Shown here in pieces: positions 42,308-51,193 of a DNA stretch of 64,000 nt. This DNA is from Clostridium puniceum (GTDB lineage: Bacteria > Bacillota > Clostridia > Clostridiales > Clostridiaceae): contig NZ_LZZM01000032.1 of assembly GCF_002006345.1 (NCBI RefSeq), positions 43,139 to 107,138 on the forward strand. The letters are read 5' to 3'. Each line of letters starts with the position of its first letter. Positions within the stretch are counted from its first letter, which is position 1. The translations under genes were made by a program, and so were the position numbers. Under the pieces are notes generated by a model that was given only the letters and a program-made list of their open reading frames with translations, searched no databases and was not told the DNA's origin.

Positions 42308-44230
42308 TTAAGCATTTGCTTTAACGTAATTAAGTCTTCCACCTTCTTTAATAACTGCGATTTCTTTTTCTGTTAAATCAATTGTTGCTTCAAATTCAGT
42401 TCCTTTAGTTAAATTCTTAACTTTAACAACTCCTGATTCTAAAGCTGCTTTAATATCTTCCATCTTTAAGTCATCTACTAAATCAATGCTGTCATAATCA
42501 GCTTCATTCTTAAATTCCATTGGAATTATTCCATTATTTATTAAGTTAGCTTTATGAATTCTTGCAAATGACTTAGCTATAACTGCTTTAACCCCTAAGT
42601 ATAATGGTGCTAAAGCAGCATGCTCTCTACTTGAGCCTTGACCGTAGTTTCCTCCAGCAATTATAAACCCACCATCAAATTCCTTAGCTCTTTTAGGGAA
42701 TTCTGTATCTACTGTGTTAAAACAGAATTCTGCAAGGTAAGGTATGTTTGATCTAAATGGCAATAACTTTGAATTTGAAGGCATAATATGATCAGTTGTA
42801 ATATTATCTTCAACCTTTATTAATACTTTACCTGCAACTTCTTCACTTAATGGCTTACTTACTGGGAATGGTTTAATATTTGGTCCTCTAACAACTTCAA
42901 CTTCAGCATTTGTTGATGCTGGTGCTAAAATCATAGAATCATCTATTAAGAATTTCTCGGGCATATCTATTGTTAAATCTACATTCACTTCTGTTGGATC
43001 AGTCAAAACTCCGTTTATAGCTGAAACTGCAGCAGTTTCAGGACTTACTATATATACTTGTGCTGATAATGTTCCACTTCTACCATAGAAATTTCTATTT
43101 ACTGTTCTAAGTGAAATTGCATCAGTTCCAGGTGATTGCCCCATACCAATACAAGGCCCACAGCCATTTTCAAGTATTCTTGCTCCTGAGCTAATTATAT
43201 CTGCTAACGCACCATTTCTAGCGATCATTTCCATAACTTGTCTTGATCCTGGACCTATTACTAAACTAACATCTGGATGTACTTTTTTACCTTTTAATAT
43301 TTTAGCAACCTTCATTAAATCTTCATAAGAAGAGTTAGTGCAGCTTCCTATAACTACTTGGTCAACTTTAATCTTTCCAACTTCGCTAACCTTCGCCACA
43401 TTATCTGGACTGTGTGGCTTAGCTGTAAGTGGAGTTAGCTCGCTCAAATTAATAGTTACCACTTCATCATATATAGCATCTTCATCTGGTTTAAATTCTA
43501 TCCAATCATTTTCTCTTCCTTGTGCCTTAAAGAATTCCCAAGTTCTCTCATCACTTGGGAAAATGGAAGTTGTAGCTCCAAGTTCTGCACCCATGTTAGT
43601 TATAGTCGCTCTTTCTGGAACGGAAAGTGTTTTAACGCCTTCACCAGCGTATTCAAATACTTTACCTACTCCGCCTTTAACAGTTAATATTCTTAAAACT
43701 TCTAAGATAACGTCTTTAGCAGCTACCATTTTATTTAATTTTCCTGTAAGCTCAATCTTAACTACCTTTGGAGTATTAATATTATAAGCTCCACCTCCCA
43801 TAGCTAAAGCAACATCTAATCCTCCTGCTCCCATAGCTAACATACCAACACCACCTGCTGTTGGAGTATGACTATCAGAACCTATCAATGTATCTCCTGG
43901 AGTTGAAAATCTTTCTAAGAAGATTTGATGACATATTCCATTACCTGGTTTTGAGAAATATACTCCATACTTAGATGCTACTGTTTGAATGAATTTATGA
44001 TCATCTGCATTTTCAAACCCTTGTTGTAACATATTATGATCTATAAATGCTACAGATTTTTTAGTTTTCACTCTATCTATTCCCATAGCTTCTAATTGAA
44101 GATATGCCATTGTTCCTGTTGAATCTTGAGTTAACGTTTGGTCAATCTTTAATGCTATTGGTTCTCCTGCCTTTAATTCACCTTCAACAATATGACTTTT
44201 TAAAATCTTATAAACTAAATTATTTCCCAC
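42308..44230 (-). CDS. acnA: Aconitate hydratase
   Basis: 640 aa 4Fe-4S dehydratase interconverting citrate and isocitrate (or homocitrate and homoisocitrate). Cluster cysteines are in GSCTNSS and NGCGPCIGMG; substrate loops DSHTPTAGGVGML and NYGQGSSREHAA are intact. The length fits the clostridial mitochondrial-type aconitase rather than the long AcnA of about 900 aa. GTG start after AGGGGGA. It lies 14 bases after the citrate/homocitrate synthase-like gene. The pair suggests the oxidative half of the TCA cycle toward glutamate; an isocitrate dehydrogenase gene is not in this window. Confidence 0.92.
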   Translation of the reverse strand: MGNNLVYKILKSHIVEGELKAGEPIALKIDQTLTQDSTGTMAYLQLEAMGIDRVKTKKSVAFIDHNMLQQGFENADDHKFIQTVASKYGVYFSKPGNGICHQIFLERFSTPGDTLIGSDSHTPTAGGVGMLAMGAGGLDVALAMGGGAYNINTPKVVKIELTGKLNKMVAAKDVILEVLRILTVKGGVGKVFEYAGEGVKTLSVPERATITNMGAELGATTSIFPSDERTWEFFKAQGRENDWIEFKPDEDAIYDEVVTINLSELTPLTAKPHSPDNVAKVSEVGKIKVDQVVIGSCTNSSYEDLMKVAKILKGKKVHPDVSLVIGPGSRQVMEMIARNGALADIISSGARILENGCGPCIGMGQSPGTDAISLRTVNRNFYGRSGTLSAQVYIVSPETAAVSAINGVLTDPTEVNVDLTIDMPEKFLIDDSMILAPASTNAEVEVVRGPNIKPFPVSKPLSEEVAGKVLIKVEDNITTDHIMPSNSKLLPFRSNIPYLAEFCFNTVDTEFPKRAKEFDGGFIIAGGNYGQGSSREHAALAPLYLGVKAVIAKSFARIHKANLINNGIIPMEFKNEADYDSIDLVDDLKMEDIKAALESGVVKVKNLTKGTEFEATIDLTEKEIAVIKEGGRLNYVKANA

Positions 44231-44244
44231 TATTAATCCCCCTA

Positions 44245-45414
44245 TTATTGCTTATTTTTTTCATCTAATTTTCTATGATATTCTTTGTATAGTTGAACTA
44301 CCTCTTTATCAAATAAAGATCTCTTTAATCTAACTGATGTAGACCTTACAAGTTCCAATATTCCCTTTGATTCATCATCTGTAAGCTCAATATTGTATTC
44401 TTTGAATTTATTTACTACCGCTGCTCTTCCAGAGTGTTTTCCTATAACAATTTGTCTTTCAAGTCCAACAATTGCTGGATCAAAAGCTTCATAGTTTTTA
44501 GGATCTTTTATAGCTCCATCAGCATGTATACCTGATTCATGAGCAAACATATTACTCCCAACAATTGCTTTCCATATTGGAAGCTCTCTTCCTGACGCTC
44601 TTGATACATATTCTGATACTTCTCTAAACATTTGAGTATTTATGTCTTCACCCTTATACCCGTAAACAAGCATTAATGCCATTATAACTTCTTCTAAAGC
44701 TGCATTACCAGCTCTTTCTCCAAGACCATTTACAGTTACCCCAACATGTGATGCTCCACCTTTTATTCCTGCTACCGCATTAGCTGTTGCCATTCCAAAG
44801 TCATCATGAGTATGCATTTCTATATCAAAATTTGTTTTATCATATATATATTTAATATCGTCTCTAATTCCAAATGGTTCTTTAATTCCAACTGTATCAC
44901 AATATCTGAATCTATTTGCACCAGCCTGTTTCGCTGCATTAATAAATTCAATTAAGAAATCCTTATCTGCTCTAGATGCATCTTCCCCATTAACAGATAC
45001 ATAAAGACCATTTTTCTTCGCATATTCTACAGACTTGACCATGTTTTCTAATACCCATTGTCTAGAAGTCTTAAGCTTATGTTCAATGTGTATATCTGAT
45101 ACTGATATTGATATAGCAACTGCGTCAACACCACAATCTATTGATTGTTCTATATCACCAACCACAGCTCTATTCCATGCCATTATACTAGATTTTAAAT
45201 TCCTTTTTACAATTTCTTTTATAGCCTTTTTTTCATCTCCACCCATTGTAGGAATCCCTACTTCTAATTGATCGACTCCTAAGTCACTTAGCATTTGCGC
45301 TATTACTATTTTTTCTTCATTTGCAAAAACCACTCCTGCTGTTTGTTCCCCATCTCTAAGAGTAGTATCTACAATAGTAACTTTTTTATTTTTTTTCAAA
45401 TTACTAATCGCCAT
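44245..45414 (-). CDS. Homocitrate synthase/Re-citrate synthase-like protein (NifV family)
   Basis: 389 aa DRE-TIM metallolyase that condenses acetyl-CoA with a 2-oxo acid. It has DTTLRDGEQTAG (metal Asp and general acid), the HxH metal motif MHTHDDFGMA and GLGERAGNAALEEV. The family covers NifV homocitrate synthase, isopropylmalate synthase and the clostridial Re-citrate synthase. Being co-transcribed with aconitase and without nif or leucine genes, it is best read as a Re-citrate synthase candidate, as shown for the equivalent C. acetobutylicum gene. The ATG has a GGAGGG site. No LeuA allosteric domain. Confidence 0.82.
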   Translation of the reverse strand: MAISNLKKNKKVTIVDTTLRDGEQTAGVVFANEEKIVIAQMLSDLGVDQLEVGIPTMGGDEKKAIKEIVKRNLKSSIMAWNRAVVGDIEQSIDCGVDAVAISISVSDIHIEHKLKTSRQWVLENMVKSVEYAKKNGLYVSVNGEDASRADKDFLIEFINAAKQAGANRFRYCDTVGIKEPFGIRDDIKYIYDKTNFDIEMHTHDDFGMATANAVAGIKGGASHVGVTVNGLGERAGNAALEEVIMALMLVYGYKGEDINTQMFREVSEYVSRASGRELPIWKAIVGSNMFAHESGIHADGAIKDPKNYEAFDPAIVGLERQIVIGKHSGRAAVVNKFKEYNIELTDDESKGILELVRSTSVRLKRSLFDKEVVQLYKEYHRKLDEKNKQ

Positions 45415-45501
45415 AAAAATCCCTCCACTTATTTTTATTAACTTATTGCATATTAAAATAATAGTTTTAATAATAAAATTTCATATTATCAGCCTTCCTT
45501 T

Positions 45502-45531
45502 ATAATATCATATTTCAGCAACTATAAACAA
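45502..45531 (-). promoter_or_regulatory. Possible promoter of the citrate synthase-aconitase operon
   Basis: Minus strand TTGTTT (complement of 45526-45531), 18 bases, TATTAT (complement of 45502-45507), about 90 bases before the start. The rest of this 490-base gap holds the nrdD terminator and AT-rich sequence. Confidence 0.45.
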
Positions 45532-45786
45532 GACTTATTGTTATTTTTTGCAACGAACCAACTTTTCTCCTTCAACTAATCAACAAAATCAACGTATTTA
45601 CAATGAAATAAATACTATTCTTGCAAGTTTTTTTCCTAACATTGCAATATCTGCATCATTTTAATTTCTAATCTTTGTAACAAATTTTCTTATTTACTAT
45701 ATGATTTGTACATATTATCTCTATTAACAAAATGATTAATTATACAATATGTCAAAAAAAATGAATTTTTATACCAAAATATATCG

Positions 45787-45853
45787 AAAGGCTATCTTAA
45801 AAGCAAACCTTTGAATTGAATCCAATTCATTTTACTACTTTAAGATAGCCTTT
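45787..45853 (-). terminator. Terminator of nrdD
   Basis: GGCTATCTTAAA pairs with TTTAAGATAGCC, the loop containing a second small hairpin (TTGAATTG/CAATTCA). On the minus strand it is followed by CCTTTCG. Confidence 0.65.
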
Positions 45854-45906
45854 TATATTAAATTTCAATTGTTTTTAAATGGTAATTATTTTAAGTCTCA
45901 TATATT

Positions 45907-48015
45907 TTAGTAATGATTAGCATGATTTTCTGTATGAGATATTCTATCTTCTCTTTCATGATACTTCCCAGCACCAAATCTCTCATCTAAACTTAAATAT
46001 CCTGTAACTCTTGATATTCCTTGTATATCTTGACTTCCACATTTAGGACAGCTACTTTGATTTTCATGTAAGTAAGTTCCACACTCTCTACAATATCTTA
46101 TATGAAAATTAACACCTACATAACTAATATTAGTATTCTTATATGCATAATTTATTATATCCATTACTGTTTCTCCATTTGGCGAATCATCTACTTCAAT
46201 GTAACTTATATGCCCGCCATTACAAAGCTTATGATATGGAGCTTCTATATCGATTTTATCCTTAATTGATATTGGATATGCAACTGGCACATGAAAACTA
46301 TTTGTGTAATATTCTTTGTCAGTTACTCCTTTTATTTCTCCAAAGATCTTTTGGTCTTGCTTTATAAATTTTCCTGAAAGTCCTTCTGCTGGAGTAGCAT
46401 AACAACTCCAATTTAATTTATATTCTTCTGTAATTTTATCTGTATACTGTCTCATATGCTCAACAATCTTTACACCTAATTCTCTAGCTTCTACATCTTC
46501 ACCATGATGTTTACCTGTTAAAGCTACTAAAGTTTCAGCAAGACCTATAAATCCGATTCCCCATGTACCTTGTTTTAATATTGGTTCTATAGAATCATCA
46601 GGTCCTAAATTTTCAGAACCTTTCATAAGATTTTGACCTGCAACAAAAGGTAAATCCTTAACTTTTAAATTCTTTAATACATCATATCTATGCAATAAAG
46701 AATCTTTTGATAATTCCAACCTTGAATCTAATATTTCAAAAAACTTATCTATATCCCCTTTAGCCTGCAATCCTATTCTTGGCAAATTAATAGTAGTAGG
46801 TGCTATATTTCCTCTACCTTTACAACCTGGTTCTCCATTTATATTTTTCATAAGATAAGTTCTACATCCCATAGTTGCTGGAACATATCCCTTTTCATAA
46901 TATTCTTTATTGAAATCAGAATCAATATTCATAAACGTTGGATTCATTCTTTTGGCTGCTACTCTACAAGCTAATTTATATAGATAGAAATATGGATCAT
47001 TTTCTTCTCTATTAACTCCTGATTTAACTCTGAAGATTATGTTAGGGAAAATTGGCTGTTCTCCTTTACCTAATCCTTTTTCATATTCCAAAAGAAAAAC
47101 TTCACATACTAACGCAGCGTCTTCACTTTCAGGTAATCCAATATTAATCGAACTAAATGGCACTTGAGAGCCCGCTCTTGAATGCATTGTATTAAGATTG
47201 TAAACAACCCCCTGCATAGCTTGTTGTACTTTCTTTCTTACCTTATTTTCAAGTAAAGTCTCTATCTTTTCTTCAGATATTTCTAATTCTCCTAATTCTC
47301 TTCTAATTTCTTCTCTAGTTGGATCTACAAATATACCCATATCATTATCAAAGTCTGGATGTGATTGGCCTCCAAACATGTCATTTTGAGTTGATTGTAG
47401 CAATATACATGATAATTCAGCTGCTGTTTCTATTCTTCTTGGAGCATTAATCGTTCCATACCCTGTATTAAAGCCATTTTCTAACATCTCTCTAGTTGGA
47501 ATGTGTAAGCAATTAACAGTTAAATTATAACTATCTAAATCATGATAATATAAATCTCCTGTTTCATGAGCCCTAGCTAAACCTTTAGGCATTATAGCTA
47601 GTGTATTCCATTTATTTGATTCAGAAGCTATTCTTAATAGCTTAGAACTGAAATTATTGCCTACATTTGCATTATCTCTATCAGTCTCAATTCCAATTTG
47701 TCTTATAGCTTTCATTAAGTCCGATTTTATTTCTCTAACTTTAGTTCTTTCTTGTCTGTATCCTGAATAAGCTATTGCTATATCTTTGTGTCCTTCATCT
47801 TTTAATGCTTTTTCTACAAAATTCTGTATTTGTTCTACAGTTATTGTTTTTTTATACTCTGATTCGATATATATAATTACTTTCTGTACAGTATCTAAAA
47901 CTTGACTTTCTCTTAAATTTAAACCGATTTCACTGGCAGATCCTTTAATAGCTTGAGCTATTTTATCGGAATTAAATTCAACCTCTCTACCATCTCTTTT
48001 CACAACATATAGCAT
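45907..48015 (-). CDS. nrdD: Anaerobic (class III) ribonucleoside-triphosphate reductase
   Basis: 702 aa glycyl-radical enzyme that makes dNTPs from NTPs without oxygen. N-terminal ATP-cone regulatory domain (about 1-95), then the catalytic barrel, a zinc site with two CxxC pairs (CRECG, CPKCG) and the radical glycine G672 in RVTGYL. The frame is open from 48030, but GGAGGG at 48023-48028 fits ATG 48013-48015 (MLYVVKRDG). Behind a good sigma-A promoter with an NrdR-like box. Activated by NrdG at 41431. Confidence 0.96.
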   Translation of the reverse strand: MLYVVKRDGREVEFNSDKIAQAIKGSASEIGLNLRESQVLDTVQKVIIYIESEYKKTITVEQIQNFVEKALKDEGHKDIAIAYSGYRQERTKVREIKSDLMKAIRQIGIETDRDNANVGNNFSSKLLRIASESNKWNTLAIMPKGLARAHETGDLYYHDLDSYNLTVNCLHIPTREMLENGFNTGYGTINAPRRIETAAELSCILLQSTQNDMFGGQSHPDFDNDMGIFVDPTREEIRRELGELEISEEKIETLLENKVRKKVQQAMQGVVYNLNTMHSRAGSQVPFSSINIGLPESEDAALVCEVFLLEYEKGLGKGEQPIFPNIIFRVKSGVNREENDPYFYLYKLACRVAAKRMNPTFMNIDSDFNKEYYEKGYVPATMGCRTYLMKNINGEPGCKGRGNIAPTTINLPRIGLQAKGDIDKFFEILDSRLELSKDSLLHRYDVLKNLKVKDLPFVAGQNLMKGSENLGPDDSIEPILKQGTWGIGFIGLAETLVALTGKHHGEDVEARELGVKIVEHMRQYTDKITEEYKLNWSCYATPAEGLSGKFIKQDQKIFGEIKGVTDKEYYTNSFHVPVAYPISIKDKIDIEAPYHKLCNGGHISYIEVDDSPNGETVMDIINYAYKNTNISYVGVNFHIRYCRECGTYLHENQSSCPKCGSQDIQGISRVTGYLSLDERFGAGKYHEREDRISHTENHANHY

Positions 48016-48031
48016 TTTTATTCCCTCCATG

Positions 48032-48091
48032 GCACAATATATAGTATATTTTCTACCGTCTTATTATACTGTATTAGGTATTCATTAGCAA
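48032..48091 (-). promoter_or_regulatory. nrdD promoter and NrdR-like box
   Basis: Minus strand -35 TTGCTA (complement of 48086-48091), 17 bases, -10 TATAAT (complement of 48063-48068). The 16-mer ATACTATATATTGTGC (complement of 48032-48047) matches 13 of 16 positions of the NrdR box. A clear second box at the usual three-turn spacing was not seen. Confidence 0.6.
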
Positions 48092-48357
48092 TGCTTCTAA
48101 TTTTTTATTTTTAAACCCCTAGATTTTAATTATCATGATTTTAGTCTCATTATCTTTCAATTTGGCTCATTTTTAATGTTTTTGTGCAGTTGACTTCTTA
48201 TAAATATTCTCTAGTATTGTATCTTACTATATTTGCATTATTATTCTTATTATTTTATATTAAAATTTTGTTATTTATATATAAATTAATGTCAATAATA
48301 ACTAATATTATGTCACAAATTTAATCCTAAACAAAAATTAATTTTCTGTCATTAAAT

Positions 48358-48438
48358 ATATATGTTCTAAATAAATAAACTAAATATCCCTAATTACTGT
48401 TTATGATTTTTATATAATAAATCAATTAGATTATATAT
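48358..48438. repeat. MITE-like element, copy B (81 bases)
   Basis: Left arm ATATATGTTCTAAATAA (one change from copy A) and a right arm with three changes at 48422-48438. It lies in the 510-base divergent region between nrdD and degV, about 90 bases upstream of the degV start; a TGCTATAAT extended -10 for degV follows at 48486-48494. Confidence 0.5.
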
Positions 48439-48528
48439 CTTAGCTATTTTTTGCAGCACATATACAATCTACTTTTTATAAATAGTGCTATAATTGATTT
48501 ATTACTACTGAACTTTAGGAGGCTTGAA

Positions 48529-49377
48529 ATGGAAAAGATAGCATTAATAACTGATAGTGCTTGTGATTTAAGTATTAATTTTACTAAAAATAATAATATT
48601 AAGATGGTACCATTTAAAATTATATTTTCTGATAGAGATTATGATGATGGAATAGATATAACTCCACAAATGCTTTATGAAGCATTACCTGGTGAAATTC
48701 CTACCACTTCACTTCCTAGCGTAGAGAAATTCACCTCTGCCTTAAAGGAAGCTAAGAATGAAGGCTATACTCATGCAATAATAATAACTATTTCAAGTGG
48801 TATTTCAGGAAGTTATAATTCTGCAAGCGTAGCCGCTGAAAATGTCTCTGGAATTAAAGTCTTTGTCTTTGATTCCATGACTTTAACCATGTCAGAAGGT
48901 GCAATGGTAATTAATACCAGAAATTTAATTAACCAAGGAAAACTCTTTGATGAAATAATAGAACTTCTCCCTACATATAGAAACAAAATTGATGTATTCT
49001 TTACATTGGATACACTAGAATATCTAATAAAAGGGGGTAGAATAGGTAAGGTTGCTGGAACAATAGCAAACACTCTTAATCTTAAGCCCATCATAACTGT
49101 GGGTAATGATGGAGTATACCATACAGTGTGCAAGATTAGGGGAATTAAGCAATCTATATCTCGATTGGCTAGTTTATTAAAGCCTTACTTAGAGTCTAAC
49201 AGGTGTAAGGTTTGGATTATGGATGGAAATGCTCCTGATAAGGCTAAACTGTTATATGAATCAATAAAGGATTTTCCTAATCTAGTTGAATGTACCTTAG
49301 GAGGTTCAATAGGTCCTACACTGGGAGTTCATACTGGTCCTGGACTTGTTGGGCTTATAGTTGAAAAATTAGATTAA
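48529..49377 (+). CDS. DegV family fatty-acid-binding protein
   Basis: 282 aa, the usual DegV length. Family members (FakB in staphylococci) bind a fatty acid and present it to the FakA kinase for acyl-phosphate formation. Signatures: ITDSACDLS at the N-terminus, PTTSLPSVEKF, ISSGISGSYNSA (fatty-acid carboxylate-binding Ser/Thr loop) and the C-terminal GPTLGVHTGPG. The frame is open from 48451, but the TTTAGGAGG site and family alignment place the start at ATG 48529. Monocistronic. The lipid-binding role is a family inference. Confidence 0.93.
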   Translation: MEKIALITDSACDLSINFTKNNNIKMVPFKIIFSDRDYDDGIDITPQMLYEALPGEIPTTSLPSVEKFTSALKEAKNEGYTHAIIITISSGISGSYNSASVAAENVSGIKVFVFDSMTLTMSEGAMVINTRNLINQGKLFDEIIELLPTYRNKIDVFFTLDTLEYLIKGGRIGKVAGTIANTLNLKPIITVGNDGVYHTVCKIRGIKQSISRLASLLKPYLESNRCKVWIMDGNAPDKAKLLYESIKDFPNLVECTLGGSIGPTLGVHTGPGLVGLIVEKLD

Positions 49378-49399
49378 TATAAGGCTAGTTTGTTACTAT

Positions 49400-49457
49400 A
49401 AAAGTGTAAATGTTAAACATCAAATTATTGCTGTTTGACATTGCACTTATTTTTTTA
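49400..49457 (+). terminator. Terminator of degV
   Basis: AAGTGTAAATGTTAAACA pairs with TGTTTGACATTGCACTT, followed by ATTTTTTT. Confidence 0.8.
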
Positions 49458-49571
49458 TCTTTTAAACTTCTCATTTTTTTATTTTCTTTGATTGTTTAAG
49501 TATATTTAGTTTATCTTTTGTAAATGCTATTAACTAAAGAAATCTTTATTTTGAAAGGAATTATTTTGATT

Positions 49572-49775
49572 ATGAAAGATTTTGTATTAGATTCAACTTA
49601 TAAAGATGCTACCATTGTTAATAGTAATGATGATATTGTTATTACTTCATCTAATAAGCTTTCTTATAATCCTACTAATCATCACACAATAAATTTAAAT
49701 GAAGCCAATTCTAATTACTGCTGTAATAATAAAAGTAATAAGTTTAACATCTATAACATAATTGACTATTTATAA
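49572..49775 (+). CDS. Hypothetical small Asn-rich protein
   Basis: 67 aa if started at ATG 49572 (MKDFVLDSTYKDA), or longer from upstream codons. Rich in Asn/Ser/Thr with one CC pair; no recognised domain, signal peptide or membrane span. The ribosome site (AAAGGAATT) is 12 bases away, which is long. It lies between the degV terminator and the TPP riboswitch. May be a chance frame in AT-rich DNA. Confidence 0.3.
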   Translation: MKDFVLDSTYKDATIVNSNDDIVITSSNKLSYNPTNHHTINLNEANSNYCCNNKSNKFNIYNIIDYL

Positions 49776-49798
49776 CAATAGGTATAAAATATATTAAT

Positions 49799-49890
49799 AA
49801 AGTGCTAGGGGAGCCAATAGGCTGAGATTTGATATTCATAAACCCTTCAAACCTGATCTAGTTAATTCTAGCGTAGGGAATGCAACCTTG
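49799..49890 (+). promoter_or_regulatory. TPP (thiamine pyrophosphate) riboswitch
   Basis: The conserved THI-box elements are visible in order: GGGGAGCC, GGCTGAGATT, ACCCTTCAAACCTGATCTAG and TTCTAGCGTAGGGAA. It precedes thiT by about 65 bases. Sequence and position leave little doubt. Confidence 0.95.
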
Positions 49891-49926
49891 TAAAAATTTC
49901 CAAACTATTTATTTGGTTGATAATCT

Positions 49927-49950
49927 CCGAGCACAATTAAGGAGGTTTTT
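49927..49950 (+). promoter_or_regulatory. Expression platform hairpin masking the thiT ribosome site
   Basis: AATCTCC pairs with GGAGGTT, which contains the thiT Shine-Dalgarno sequence, and eight T follow. The hairpin can therefore act as anti-Shine-Dalgarno or as a short terminator in the TPP-bound state. Confidence 0.6.
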
Positions 49951-49953
49951 TTT

Positions 49954-50637
49954 ATGTCAATTTTTAATGATTGGACCAAGCAATTTTCTGAACTATTTCA
50001 AAGATTCCCACAAAATATTCACGATATAACTGCAAATCCAATATCTATTATTACTTTAATAGGCTGTATATTATTACTTATAGTGTTAGTTAAGGTGAAG
50101 AAAATCAAATTTACACCTCAATTGATTTCTAGAATTGGTATAGCATTAGCATTAGCTACTATATTAAAAATGCTTAGACTATATCATTTCCCTCAAGGCG
50201 GTAGTATAACCTTAGGCAGTATGATCCCCATATTGCTCATAGCTTTTATGTATGGACCACAGGTTGGTTATTTAACAGGTTTTCTTTATGGAATAATAAC
50301 ACTTATTATGGATCCATATATACTGCATCCTGTTCAAGTACTATTTGATTATCCACTTCCATTCATGGCTCTTGGTCTTGCAGGTATATTTAAGGACAAA
50401 AGATTACTTGGTACAGCTTTAGCTGTATTTGCAAGATTTATATGTCACTTTATTTCTGGTGTTGCATTCTTTGGTTCTTTTGCTCCAGAAGGAGTATCTC
50501 CAATGATTTATTCATTATTAGTTAATGGTCCTATGGTTGGAATAGAAGGTATTATATGTATAATAATATTAGCAACTCTTCCTGTCGATAGAATAATTTA
50601 TGTTTCTTCAGATAATACTGTATCTGTTAATTCTTAA
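49954..50637 (+). CDS. thiT: Energy-coupled thiamine transporter S component
   Basis: 227 aa membrane protein, ECF substrate-binding subunit for thiamine. Thi_T hallmarks: a six-helix bundle starting at about residue 30, RIGIALALATILKMLRLYHFPQGGSITLGSMIP and YGPQVGYLTGFLYGI (each a family-typical segment), and LDYPLPFMALGLAG-like sequence around 130-145. It carries an N-terminal extension of about 50 residues including one extra hydrophobic segment. It works with a shared EcfAA'T module encoded elsewhere. The upstream TPP riboswitch confirms the substrate. Confidence 0.95.
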   Translation: MSIFNDWTKQFSELFQRFPQNIHDITANPISIITLIGCILLLIVLVKVKKIKFTPQLISRIGIALALATILKMLRLYHFPQGGSITLGSMIPILLIAFMYGPQVGYLTGFLYGIITLIMDPYILHPVQVLFDYPLPFMALGLAGIFKDKRLLGTALAVFARFICHFISGVAFFGSFAPEGVSPMIYSLLVNGPMVGIEGIICIIILATLPVDRIIYVSSDNTVSVNS

Positions 50638-50646
50638 ATAAAACAA

Positions 50647-50695
50647 TAAAAACAGGCTTGATAATTGCACAAAAGCAAATATCAAGCCTGTTTTT
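50647..50695. terminator. Bidirectional terminator between thiT and the ferredoxin gene
   Basis: AAAAACAGGCTTGATA and TATCAAGCCTGTTTTT form a perfect 16-base stem with A/T runs on both sides. Confidence 0.88.
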
Positions 50696-50713
50696 ATTAA
50701 ATTCATATAATGT

Positions 50714-50905
50714 TTATTCCTCTATAGTGATTGCATCTACAGGACAGCTTTCCTCTGCTTCTTTCGCTGAATCTTCAGAGCCATCTGGAACATCCTCAAC
50801 TATTGCTCCAGCTTTTCCATCATCCTGCATATCAAAACATTCTGGACATATAGATGGACATAGTCCACATGCTATACAAGTATCCTTATCAACAATTGGT
50901 TTCAT
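50714..50905 (-). CDS. Single-cluster [4Fe-4S] ferredoxin
   Basis: 63 aa, acidic. One cluster is built by CIACGLC (three cysteines), and the distal Cys-Pro comes from the C-terminal ESCPVDA; a further CPECF follows the first motif. The second half lacks the CxxCxxC of clostridial 2[4Fe-4S] ferredoxins, so it resembles the mono-cluster type. An electron carrier for low-potential redox enzymes; the partner is not evident. The ATG has a GAGAGGATT site. Confidence 0.9.
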   Translation of the reverse strand: MKPIVDKDTCIACGLCPSICPECFDMQDDGKAGAIVEDVPDGSEDSAKEAEESCPVDAITIEE

Positions 50906-51010
50906 AACAAATCAATCCTCTCTAAATATAAATTACATAATTATATTTCCCAAGAAATAATAAATTATGTATATGTAACAGAATAATTTACAAATAAAAT
51001 TAAACTATCT

Positions 51011-51118
51011 ATATATGTTCTAATTAATACTATAATTAACCGTTAACAATATAATATTAAAAATTACTTTTCTTTCAAAATTTCTGAAACTATATATAAT
51101 TTTAATCAGAACGTATAT
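51011..51118. repeat. MITE-like element, copy C (108 bases)
   Basis: The left arm ATATATGTTCTAATTAA (51011-51027) is identical to copy A; the right arm at 51102-51118 has two changes. The core differs from copies A and B. It fills most of the gap between the ferredoxin and Mrp genes. Confidence 0.55.
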
Positions 51119-51193
51119 ATTAACAATAATCAAATATTAAGAGAGTACTCAAGCACTTATATGGAAAAGAAAATAACAAGTCAAATATGTATT

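Noticed and set aside
43338..43787. 149-aa plus-strand frame opposite aconitase
   Set aside because: Antisense shadow of a strongly conserved enzyme.
44245..45414. Nitrogen-fixation function for the NifV-like gene
   Set aside because: No nif genes nearby and aconitase partnership; a Re-citrate synthase fits the context better, though homocitrate synthase is not excluded.
49524..49571. Upstream extension of the small Asn-rich ORF
   Set aside because: No better ribosome site or conserved motif; hydrophobic codons here look like AT-rich non-coding sequence.
50714..50905. Classical clostridial 2[4Fe-4S] ferredoxin
   Set aside because: The second CxxCxxC motif is missing; only the lone distal Cys-Pro remains.
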